Source: Bolinopsis microptera
Lineage: Eukaryota > Ctenophora > Tentaculata > Lobata > Bolinopsidae
DNA: 64,000 nt
NCBI RefSeq assembly: GCF_026151205.1
Contig: NC_087082.1
Span: 19,368,494-19,432,493, forward strand
Direction: 5' to 3'
Shown here: positions 52,883 to 64,000 of the stretch, one piece after another
How positions within the stretch are numbered: the stretch's first letter is position 1
Layout: the number at the start of each line of letters is the position of its first letter
Notes under the pieces: model-generated
The model's database searches: none
What the model saw: only the letters and a program-made list of their open reading frames with translations
Told to the model about the DNA's origin: nothing
Made by a program: the position numbers and the translations under genes

Positions 52883-55800
52883 TTCCTAAATAGAAGGTTG
52901 AGTTAGTCCAGTATGTTAGTTTATTGTGATTTCCTAATATAAGAGGTTGAGGTAGACCAGTATGTTAGTTTTATTGTCATTTCCTAAATAAGAAGGTTGA
53001 GGTTTTAGACCGTATGTTAGTTTTATTGTCATTTCCTAAATAGAAGGTTGAGGTAGTCCAGTATGTTAGTTTATTGTCATTTCCTATATAAGAAGGTTGA
53101 GGTAGACCAGTATGTTAGTTTTATTGTCATTTCCTAAATAAGAAGGTTGAGGTAGACCAGTATGTTAGTTTTATTGTCATTTCCTAAATAAGAAGGTTGA
53201 GGGTAGAACCTGTATGTTAGTTTATTGTCATTTCCTAAATAAGAGGTTGAGGCTAGTCCAGTATGTTTAGTTTTTATTGTAATTTCCTAAATATGGAAGG
53301 TTGAGTTAGGACCAGTATATTAGTTTTATTGTCATTTACTAAATAGATGGTTGAGGTAGACACTGTATGTTAGTTTTTAGTGTCATTTCCTAAAATGAGA
53401 AGGTTTGAGGTTAGACCAGTATGATAGTTTTATTGTCTTCCTAAATAAGGAGGTTGAGGTAGGACCCAGTATGTTAGTTTTATTGTCATTTCCTTAATGA
53501 GACGGTTTGAGGTAGACCAGTATGTTTGTTTATTGTCATTTCACCTAAATGAGAAGGTTGAGGTATTAGTCCAGTATGTTAGTTTTATTGTACATTTCCT
53601 AAATATAGAAGGTTTGAGGTAGAACAGTATGTTAGTTTATTGTCATTTCCTAAATAAGAAGGTTGAGGTAGGACCAGTATGTTAGTTTTTATTGGAATTT
53701 CCTAAATAGAGGTTGAGTTAGACCAGTATGTTAGTTTTATTGTCATTTCCTAAATGAGAGGTTGAGGTTAGACCAGTATGTAGTTTTATTGTCATTTCCT
53801 AATAAGAGGTTGAGGTTAGACCTTATGTTGTTTTATATGTCATTTCTTAAATAAGAAGGTTGAGGTAGACCAGTATGTTTGTTTTATTGTTCATTACTAA
53901 ATAAGAAGGTTGAGGTAGACCAGTATGTTAGTTTTATTGTCATTTCCTAAATAAAGGGGAAGGTAGAGGTAGTCCTGTATGTTAGTTTATTGTCATTTCC
54001 TAAATAAGAAGGTTGAGGTAGACCAGTATTTAGTTTTTTGTCAAGTTCCTAAATTAAGAAGGTTCGGTGACCAGTATGTTAGTTTTATGGGTCATTTCCT
54101 AAATAAGAAGTTGAGGTGACCAGTATGTTAGTTTTATTGTATTTCCTAAATAAGAAGGTTGAGGTTGACCCAGTAATGTTAGTTTTATTGTCATTTCCTA
54201 AATAAGAAGGTTGTGGTAGACATGTAGTTAGTTTTATTGTTTCATTTCCTAAATAAGAAGGTTGAGGTAGTAGACCAGTATGTTCCGTTTTATTGTCATT
54301 TCCTAAAATAAAAGAAGGTTGAGTAGACCAAGTATGTTAGTTTTATTGTTATTTCCTAAATAAGAAGGTTGAGGTAGATCTGACAGTATGTTAGTTTTAT
54401 TGTCATTTTCCTAAATAAGAAGGTTGAGGTAGACCAGTATGTTAGTTTTATTGTTCATTTCCTAAATAAGAAGTTGAGGTGGACCAGTCATGTTAGTTTT
54501 ATTGTCATTTCTATATAAGAAGGTTGTGGATAGACATGTATGTTAGTTTTATTGTCATTTAATAAATAAGAAGGTTGAGGTAGACCAGTATGTTAGTTTT
54601 ATTGTCATTTCCTAAATAAGAAGTTGAGGTAGACCCAGTATGCTTATTTTTATTGTCATTTCCTAAATTAAGAAGGTTGAGGTAGACCAGTATTTTAGTT
54701 TTATTGTCCATTTCCTAATTAAGAAAGTTGAGGTAGACCAGTATGTTAGTTTTTATTGTCATTTCCTAAATAAGCAGGTGAGGTTAGACACAGTATGTTA
54801 GTTTTATTGTTATTTCCTAATGAGTAAGGTTGGAGGTAGACCAGTTAAGTTATATTTTTTTTGTCATTTCCAAATAAGAAGGTTGGGTAGACCAAGTATG
54901 TTAGTTTTATTGTCATTTCCAAATGAGAAGGTTGAGGTTTAGACCAGTATGTTAGTTTATTGTCATTTCCTAAATGAGAAGGTTGAGGTAGACCAGTATG
55001 TTAGTTTATTGTCATTTCCTAATTAGAAGGTTGAGGTTAGTCCAGTTATGTTAGTTTATTGTCATTTCCTAAAATAAGAAGGTTGAGGTAGACCAGTATG
55101 TTAGTTTTATTTGTCATTTCCTAAATAAGAAGGTTGAGGTAGAACAGTATGTTAGTTTTATTGTCAATTTCCTAAATTGAGAAGGTTTGCTCCGCCCGCC
55201 GTAGACCAGTATTTTAGTTTTATTGTCATTTCCTAAATAAGAAGTTGAGGTAGACCTCAAGTATGATAGCTTTTTTCTGCCGTCATTTCCTAAATAAGAA
55301 GGTCCGCCTGATGTTGACGCTAGACAGTTGTTGTTTTATTGTCATTTCCTAAATAGAATGTGCATGAGGCGCATAGACCAGTTTTGTTAGTTTTATTGTC
55401 CATTTCCTAAGGTTCTCCCCGCTGCAGCTTGAGGTAGACCAGTTGTTTAAGTTTTTATTGTCATATCTAATAAGAGGTTGGGAGTCGAACCAGTATGTTA
55501 GTTTTATTGTCATTTCCTAAATAAGAAGGGTAGGTAGACCAGTATGTTAGTTTTTTTGTCATTTCCTAAATAAGATGGTTTGGGTAGCCAGTATGTTAGT
55601 TTTATTGTCATTTCTTAAATAAGAAGGTTGAGTAGACCAGTTATGGTAGTTTTATTGGTCATTTCCTAAATAAGAAGGTTGAGGATAGACAGTATGTTAG
55701 TTTTATTGTCATTTCCTAAAATAAGAAGGTTGAGGTTGACCAGTTTGTTAGTGTTTATTGTCATTTTCCTAAATAGGAAGGTTGGGAAGAACCAGTATGT

Positions 55801-58599
55801 TAGTTACTATGTTATTTCTAAATAAGATGGTTTTGTGAGGTTAGACCAGTATGTTAGTTTTATTGCCATTTACCTAAATAAGAAGGTTGTGGGTAGACCC
55901 TGTATGTTAGTTCTATGTCATTTCCTAAGATACGAGGTGAGGTTAGACCAGTATGTTAGTTTTATTGTCTTTTCCTAAATAAGAAGTTGAGGTTGAACAT
56001 TATGTTGTTTTATTGTCAATTCATAAATATGTAAGGTTGAGGTAGACAGTATGTTAGTTTTATTGTCATTTCTAAATAAGAAGGTTGAGGTAGACCAGTT
56101 ATGTTAGTTTTATTTGTCATTTCCTAATTAAGAAGGTTGAGGTAGACCACTGTATGTTGTTTTATTGTCATTTCCTAAATAAGAAGTTGAGGTTAGACCA
56201 GTATGTTAGTTTTATTGTCATTTCCTAAATAAGAAGTTGAGGTTAGACCAGGATGTTGTTAGTTTTATTGTCATTTCATAAATGAGAAGGTTGAGGTAGA
56301 CAGTATGTTAGTTTTATTGTCTATTTCCTAATAGAAGGTTTGAGGTAGACCAGTATGGTTAGTTTTATTGTCATTTCCTAAATGAGAAGGTTGAGGTAGA
56401 CCAGTATGTTAGTTTATTGTCATTTCCTAAATGGAAGGTTGAGGTATAGACCAGTATGTTAGTTTTATTGTCATTTCCTAAATACAGAAGATTGAGGTAA
56501 CCAGTATGTTAGTTTATTGTCTTTTTCCTAAATAAGAAGGTTGAGGTAAGACCAGTTATGTTAGTCCTTTATTGTCATTTCCTAAATAAGAAGGTGAGGT
56601 AGACCAGGTATGTTTAGTTTTATTGTCATTTCCTTAATGAGGAAGGTTGAGGTAGACAGTATATGTTAGTTTTATTGTCATTTCCTAAATAAGAAGGGTT
56701 GAGGTAGACCAGTATGTTAGTTTTTATTTGTCATTTCCTTAATTAGAAGGTTTAGGGTAGACCAGTATGTTAGTTTTATTGTCATTTCCTAAATAGAAGG
56801 TTGAGGTAGAACCAGTATGTTAAGTTTTATTGTCATTTACTAACTAAGAAGGTTGGAGTTAGACAGTAGTTAGTTTTATTGTCATTTCCTAAATAGAAGG
56901 TTGAGGTTGACCAGTATGTTAGTTTTATTGTCATTTCCTAAATAAGAAGGTTAGGTAGGACCAGTATCGTTAGTTTTATTGTCTTTTCTAAATAAGAAAG
57001 GTTGAGGTTAGACAGTATGTTAGTTTTATTGTCATTTCCTAAATAAGAAGGTTGAGGTAGACCCAGTATGTTAGTTTTATTGTTCTTTCCTAAATATGAA
57101 GGTTGAGGTAGACCAGTATGTTAGTTTTTTTTTTTTTATTGTCATTCCTAAATAAGAGGTTGAGGTAGGGACCAGTATGTTAGTTTTTTGTCATTTTCCT
57201 AAATAAGAAGGGTGAGGTAGACCAGTATGGTTAGTTTTATTGTTATTTCCTAAATAAGAAGGTTGAGGTGACCAAGTATGTTAGATTTATTGTCATTCCT
57301 AAATAAGGAAGGTTGAGGTAGACCAGTATGTTAGTTTTATTGTCATTTCCTAAATAAGAAGGTTGAGGTTAAGACCAGTATGTTAGTTTTATTGTCATTT
57401 CCTAAATAAAGAAGGTTGAGGTAGACAGTATGTTAGTTTTATGTAATTTCCTAATAAGAAGGTTGAGGTAGACCAGTATGTTAGTTTTATTGTCATTTCC
57501 TAAATAGAAGGTTGAGGTTGACCAGTATGTTAGTTTTATTGTAATTTCCTAATAGGAAGGTTGAGGTAGACCAGTATGGTTAGTTTTATTGTCATTTCCT
57601 TAAAATAGAAGGTTGAGGTAGGTCCAGTATGTTAGTTTTATTGTCATTTCCTTAAATAGAAGGTTGAGTAGCCAGTATGTTAGTTTTATTGTCATTTCCT
57701 AAATGAGAAGGTTGAGGGTAGGACCAGTATGTATAGTTTTATTGTCATTTCCTAAATATGAAGGTTGAGGTAGACCAGTATGTTAGTTTATTGTCATTTC
57801 CATTAAATGAGAAGGTTGAGGTAGACCAGTATGTTATTTATTGTTCATTTCTAAATGAGAAGGTTGAGGTAGACCAGTTATGTTAGTTTTATTGTCATTT
57901 CCTATATAAGAGGTTGAGGTAGACCAGTATGTTAAGTTTTATAGTCATTTCCTAAATAAGAAGGTGGAGTGACCTGTATGTTTAGGGGGGGTTATATTGT
58001 CATTTCCTAAATTTAAGAAGGTTTGAGGTAGACCAGTATGTTGAGTGTTATTGTCATTTCCTAATATGGAAGGTTGAGTAGACCAGTATGTTTAGTTTTA
58101 TTGTCATTTCCTAAATAAGAAGGTTGAGGTAGACCAGTATGTTAGTATTAATTGTCATTTCCTAAATAAAGAAGGTTGAGGTAGACCAGTATGTTAGTTT
58201 TATTGTCATTTCCTAAATAAGAAGGATGAGGTAGACCAAGTATGTTGTTTTATTGTCATTTCCTAATAGAAGGTTGAGGTAGACCAGTATGTTAGTTTTA
58301 TTGTCATTTCTAAATAAGAAGTTGAGGTTAGACCAGTATGTAGTTTTATTGTCATTTCCTAAATAAAGAAGGCTTAGGTAGACCATTATGTTAGTTTTAT
58401 TGTCATTTTCCTAAATTTAAGAAGGTTGAGGTAGCCTGTATGTTGTTTTTATTGTCATTTCCTATAGGAAGGTTTGAGTAGACCAGTATGTTAGTTTTAT
58501 TGTATTTCCATTAATAAGGAAGTGAGGTAGCAGTTGTTAGTTTTATTGTCTTTCCTAAATAAGAAGGTTGAGGTAGGACCAGTATGTTCGTTTTATTGT

Positions 58600-58616
58600 C
58601 CCCCCCCCCCCCCCCC
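58600..58616. other. Poly-C run in the satellite
   Basis: A run of about 17 C between TTATTGT and ATTTCC. The same class of artefact as the poly-G runs. Confidence 0.7.
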
Positions 58617-61600
58617 ATTTCCTAAATAAAAGGTAGCAGGTAAGTAGACCAGTTTGTTTGTTTTATTGTATTTCCTAAATAAGAAGGTTGAGGTAGACCA
58701 GTATGATAGTTTTATGTCTTTTCCTAAATAAGTAGGTTGAGGTAGACCAGTATGTTAGTTTTATTGTGCATTTCCTAAATAAGAAGGTTGACGGTAGTCC
58801 AGTATGATAGTTTTATTGTCATTTCCTAAAATAAGAAGGTTGAGGTATGACCAGTATGTTAGTTTTTATTGTTCATTTCCTAAATAAGAAGGTTGAGGTT
58901 AGACCAGGTATGTTAGTTTTATTTGTCAGTTCCTAATAAGAAGGTTGAGGTTAGACCAGTATGTTAGTTTTATTTCACTTCTAAATAAGAACAGGCTTGA
59001 GGTTGACCAGTTATGTGAGTTTTATTGTCATTCTCCTAAATAAGAAGGTTGAGGTAGACAGTTTGTTAGTTTTTTTGTCATTTCAAAAATAAGATGGTTG
59101 AGGTAGACCAGTAGATGTTAGTTTTTATGTCATTTCCTAAATGATGGCAGGTTGAGGTTGACCTGTTTATGTTAAGTTTATTGTCTTTTCCTAAATAAGA
59201 GGTTGAGTAGACCAGTTGTTAGTTTTATTTTCATTTCCTAAATGAGAGGTTGAGGTAGACCAGTATGTTAGTTTATTGTCATGTCCTAATGGAGAAGGTT
59301 GAGGGTAGACAGTTTGTTAGTTTTATTGTCATTTCCTAAATAAGAAGGTTGTGGGATAGGACCAGTTTGTTCGTTTTATTGTCATTTCCTAAATAAGAAG
59401 GTTGAGGTAGACAGTATGTTAGTTTTTATTGTATATTTCCTAAAACAGAGGTTGAGGTAGACCAGTATTGTTAGTTTTATTGTCATTTCCTAAAATGAGA
59501 TGGTTCGAGGTAGACCTGTATGTAGTTTTATTGTCATTTCCTATAAGATGGTTGAGGAGACAGTTTGTTAGTTTTATTGTCATTTCCTAAAAGAAGGTTG
59601 ATGTAGACCAGTATGTTAGTTTTTTTGTCATTTCTAAATAAGAAGGTTGAGGTAGCACAGTATGTTAGTTTTTATTGTCATTTCCTAAATAAGAAGGTTG
59701 AGGTTGACCAGTATGTTTGTTTTATTGTCATTTCCTAAAATAAGAAGGTGAGGTTAGACCAGTATGTTGTTTTTATTGTCATTTCCTAAAAATAGGAAGG
59801 TTAGGTAGACCAGTATGTTTAGTTTTATTGTCATTTCCTAAATAAGAGGTGGAGTGTAGTCCAGTATGTTTGTTTTATTGTCATTTCCAAATAAGAAGGT
59901 TGAGGTAGACCAGTATTGTAGTTTTATTTGTCATTTCCTAAATTAGAAGGCTGAGGTAGACAGTATGTAGTTTTATTGTCATTTCCTAAATAAGATAGGT
60001 TGAGGGTAGACCAGTATGTTAGTTTTATTTGTCATTTCCTAAATAAGAAGGTTGAGGTAGACCAGTATGTTAGTTTATTGTTATTTTCCTATATAAAGGT
60101 TGAGGTAGACAGATATGTTAGTTTTATTGTACATTTCCTAAATAAGAAGGTTGAGTTAGACCAGTATGTTAGTTTTATTGTATTTCCTAAATAAGAAGTT
60201 TAGGTTAGACCAGTATGTTAGTTTTATTGTCTTTTCCTATATAAGAGTTGAGGTAGACCTCAGTATGTTAGTTTTATTGTCAATTTTTCTAAATAAGAAG
60301 GTTGAGGTAGACAAGTATGTTAGTTTTATTGCATTCCTAAATAGAAGGATGAGGTAGACTGTAGTTAGTTTTATTGTTCCATTTCATAAATAAGAAGGGT
60401 TGAGGTAGACCAGTATGTTAGTTTTAATTGCATTTCCTAAATAAGAAGGTTGAGGTAGGACCAGTATGTTAGTTATATTGTCATTTCCTTTATAGAAGGT
60501 TGAGGTAGACCAGTATGTTAGTTTTATTTCATTTCCTAAATGAGAAGGTTGAGGTTAGAAGTTTGTTAGTTTTATTGTTCATTTACTAAATAAGAAGGTT
60601 GGAGGTTAGGACCAGTATGTTAGTTTTATTGGTCATTTCTAAATGAGAAGGTTGAGGTAGGCCCAGTTGTTAGTTTTATTGGTCATTTCCTAAATGAGAA
60701 GGTTGACGGTTGACCAGTATGTTAGTTTTTATTGTCATTTCCTAAATAGAAGGTTTGAGGTAGACCAGTATGTTAGTTTATTGTCATTTCTAAATAAGAA
60801 GTTGAGGTAGTCCAGTATGTTGGTTTTATTGTCATTTCCTAATAAAGAAGGTTGAGGTTAGACCAGTATGTTAGTTTTATTGTCCATTTCCTTAAATGGA
60901 AGGTGAGGTAGTCAGTATGTTAATTTTATTTGTTCATTTCCTAAATAAGAAGGTTTTGAGGTAGACCCTGTTTGTTAGTTCTTTTATTGTCATTTCCTAA
61001 ATAAGAGGGTTGAGGTAGACCAGTATGTTAGTTTTATTGTCATTCCTAATTAAGAAGTTGAGGTAGACCAGTATGTTAGGTGTTTATTGTCATTTCCTAA
61101 ATAGAAGGTGAGGTAGCCCAGTTGTAGTTTTATTGTCATTCCTAATTAAGAAGGTTGAGGGTAGACCAGTATGTTAGTTTTATTGTCATTTCCTAAATAA
61201 GAAGGTTAGTTGACCAGTATGTTAGTTTTATTGTTCATTTCCTAAATTAGAAGGTTGAGGTAGACCAGTATGTTAGTTTTATTGTCATTTCTAAATAAGA
61301 AGGTTGAGGTTAGCTCCAGTTTGTTAGTTTATTGTCATTTTCCTAAAATAAGAGGTTGAGTAGACCTGTATGTTAGTTTTATTGTCTTTTCCTAAAATAA
61401 GAAGGTTGAGGTAGACCAGTATGTTAGTTTTATTGTCATTTCCTAAATAAGAGGTTGAGGAGACCAGTAATGTTTAGTTTTATTGTTATTTTCCTAAATA
61501 AGAAGTGTGAGGTTGACCAGTATGTTAGTTTTATTGTCATTTCCTAAATAAGAAGTTGAGGTAGACCAGTATGTTTAGTTTTTTATTGTCATGTTACCCT

Positions 61601-64000
61601 AAATAAGAGTTGAGGTAGACCAGCTATGTAGTGTTTATTGTCATGTCTAATAAGAAGGTTTGAGGTAGCCAGTATGTTATTTTTATTGTTCATTTCCTCT
61701 AACCTAGAAGGTTGAGGTGACCAGTATGTTAGTTTTATTGTCATTTCCTAAATAAGAGGTTGACGAGTAGACCAGTATGTTTGTTTTATTGTCATTTCCT
61801 AAATAAGTAGGTTGAGGTAGACCAGTATGTTAGTTTTTATTGTCATTTCCTAAATAAAGAAGGTGAGGTAGACCAGTATGTTTAGTTTTATTGTCATTTA
61901 AATAAGAAGGTTGAGGTAGACCAGTATGTTAGTTTTATTGTCATTTCCTAAATGAGAAAGGTTGTTGTGGTAGGACCAGTATGTTGTTTTATTGTCTTTC
62001 CTAAATAAGAAGGTTGAGGTAGACCTGTATGTTAGTTTTATTGTCATTTCTCCTAAATGAGAAGGGTGAGGTAGACCAGTATGTTGTTTATTGTCATTTC
62101 CTAAATGAGAAGTTGAGGTAGCCAGTATGTTAGTTTTATGTCATTTCCTAAATAAGAAGGTTGAGGTTAGACAGTATGTTAGTTTATTGTCATTTCCTAA
62201 ATAAGAAGGTTGAGGTTGACCAGTTGTTAGTTTTATTGTTCCATTTCCTAAATAGAAGGTTTGAGGTAGAACCAGTATGTTAGTTTTATATTTTTCATTT
62301 CCTTATAATGAGAGGTGAGGTAGACCTGTATGTTAGTTTTAATTGTCATTTCCTTAAATAAGAAGGTTGAGGTATAGACCAGTATGTTTGTTTTATTGTC
62401 AATTCCTAAATAAGAAGGTTTGAGGTAGACCAGTATGTTAGTTTTATTGTCATTTCCTAAATAAGAAGGTTGAGTAGACAGTATGTTAGTTTTATTGTCA
62501 TTTCCTAAATAGAAGGTTGAGGTAGACCAGTATGTTAGTTTAATTGTCATTTCATCAATAAGAAGGTTGAGGTAGTACCAGTATGTTAGTTTTATTGTCA
62601 ATTTCCTAAATAAGTAGGTTAGGTAGACCAAGTATGTTAGTTTTATTGTCATGTCTACATAAGAAGGTTGAGGTAGACCAGTATGTTAGTTTTATTGTCA
62701 TTTCCTAAATAATAAGGTTGAGGTAGTCCAGTATGTTAGTTTTTATTGTCATTTCTAAATAAGTAAGGATGAGGTAGGACACAAGTAGTATGTTAGTTTT
62801 TTGTCATTTCATAAATTAGAAGTTGTGGTAGACCAGTATGTTAGTTTTATTGTCATTTGTCCTAAATAGAAGGTGAGGTAGACCGTATTTTAGTTTTTGT
62901 TATTCCTTAATAAGAAGGTTGAGGTAGGACCAGTTATGTTAGTTTTATTGTCAGATTTCCTATAATCACAGTAGGTTGAGTAGACCAGTATGTTAGTTTT
63001 TATTGTAATTTCTAAATAAGAAGGTGAGGTAGACCAGTATGTTAGTTTTCCTATTGTAATTCCTAAATAAGAAGGGTGAGGTAGTCCAGTATGTTAGTTT
63101 TATTGTCATTTCCTTAATAAGAAGGTTGTAGGTAGACCAGTATGTTAGGTTTTTATTGTCATTTCCTAAATAAGAAGGTTGAGGTAGACAGTAGTTAGTT
63201 TTATTTTCATTTCCTAAATAAGAAGGTTGAGGTAGGCCAGTATGTAGTTTTATTGTCATCTTACTAAATAAGAAGGTTGAGGTAGACCAAGTCTGTAGTT
63301 TTATTGTCATTTCCTAAATTAAGAAGGTTGAGTAGGACCAGTATGTTAGTTTTATTGTCATTTCCTAAATTGAGAAGGTTGAGTAGACCAGTATTGTGTG
63401 TTTTATTGTCATTTCCTAAAATAAGAAGGTTGGGAGGATTAGACAGTATGTTGTTTTATTGTATTTCCTAAATGAAGTAGGTTGAGGATAGGGTCCAGTA
63501 TGGTTAGTTTATTGTCATTTCCTAAATGAGGATAGGTTGAGGTAGAACAGTATGTTAGTTTTATTGTCATTTCCTAAATAAGAAGGTTGAGGTTGACCAG
63601 TATGTTTGTTTATTGTCAGTTCCTAATAAGAAGGTTTGAGGTAGGACCAGTAGTTAGGTTTATTTTCATTTCCTAATAAGAAGGTTGAGGATAGACCAGT
63701 TGTTAGTTTTATTGTCATTTTCCTAAATGAGAAGGTTGAGTAGACCCAGTATGTTAGTTTTATTGTCATTTCCTAAATAAGTAGGTTGGAGGTAGACCTG
63801 TATGTAGTTTATTGTCATTTCCTAAATAAGATGGTTGAGGTAGACAGTATGGTAGTTTTTTTGTCATTTCTAAATAAGAAGGTTGAGGTAGACAGCTTTA
63901 GTTAGTTTTATTGTCATTCCTAATATTAGAAGGTGTGAGGTAGACCATGTATGTTAGTTTTATTGTCAGTTCCTAAAGAAGAAGATTGAGGTAGACCAGT

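Larger units (their letters stand above)
36656..64000 (-). repeat. 50-bp GST-derived satellite, noisy block (roughly 550 units)
   Basis: Same unit and orientation as the clean block, but almost every unit carries one-base insertions or deletions (for example AGTTGAGG, TTTATTTGTC, GGACCAGT), and long homopolymers interrupt it. The change is abrupt at about 36650 and uniform to the end. This points to uncorrected single-molecule sequence instead of biological decay. ORFs in it (45481-45744, 46566-46829, 60000-60357, 62248-62652, 62993-63310) arise because indels fuse neighbouring mini-frames. Unit number and fine variants here should not be trusted. Confidence 0.9.

Noticed and set aside
45481-63310. 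ORFs of 60-134 codons with MTIK or VEVDQYVSF repeats
   Set aside because: They result from indels joining satellite mini-frames in the error-rich block and are not genes.

Overview
The window is nuclear DNA from a metazoan, most likely an AT-rich invertebrate that I cannot place further. Coding exons are split by short GT-AG introns. There is a class A GPCR, a mu-like glutathione S-transferase, a Ly6/three-finger-type exon pair, LINE retrotransposons, MITEs and many minisatellites. No operons, Shine-Dalgarno sites, rRNA, tRNA or CRISPR array were seen.

Layout. Bases 1-463 are a 22-bp tandem array with an E-box (CACGTG) in almost every unit. Bases 464-7001 are gene-poor and hold two GC-rich GAA-loop hairpins, a TA-flanked foldback element (2591-3100) and a 988-bp inverted-repeat element with an 8-bp target duplication (3809-4796). 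Bases 7002-14323 hold a multi-exon class A GPCR on the + strand. Its TM2 exon end and splice donor are tandemly multiplied 12 times at a 97-bp period, no exon for TM3-TM4 can be found, and its cytoplasmic tail carries two coding minisatellites. Bases 15326-21593 hold a 6.3-kb retroelement with two ORFs. The first is an AlkB-type 2OG-Fe(II) dioxygenase fused to an SGNH esterase. The second is a PHD-like finger plus endonuclease plus reverse transcriptase. The whole unit is bracketed by perfect 27-bp inverted repeats flanked by TA. An orphan LINE ORF1-like gene (minus, 22434-23336) and a degenerate dispersed repeat follow. A partial Ly6-like gene lies at 27376-27864, and an intact intronless GST at 28096-28791 (minus).

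From 28764 to the window end (about 35 kb) the DNA is a 50-bp satellite. Its unit is the 5' end of the adjacent GST gene: the first 28 nt of the coding sequence plus 22 nt of upstream flank. The array is clean to about 36158. A 430-bp spacer follows and ends in a homopolymer-rich join near 36590-36655. After that the same satellite continues with pervasive one-base indels and long G or C runs, which looks like uncorrected long-read sequence.

The strongest candidates for something new are the AlkB-SGNH retroelement inside transposon-like terminal inverted repeats, and the satellite that appears to have been seeded from a gene's start codon so that each unit forms a short ORF whose stop overlaps the next unit's ATG. 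Novelty cannot be judged without database searches.
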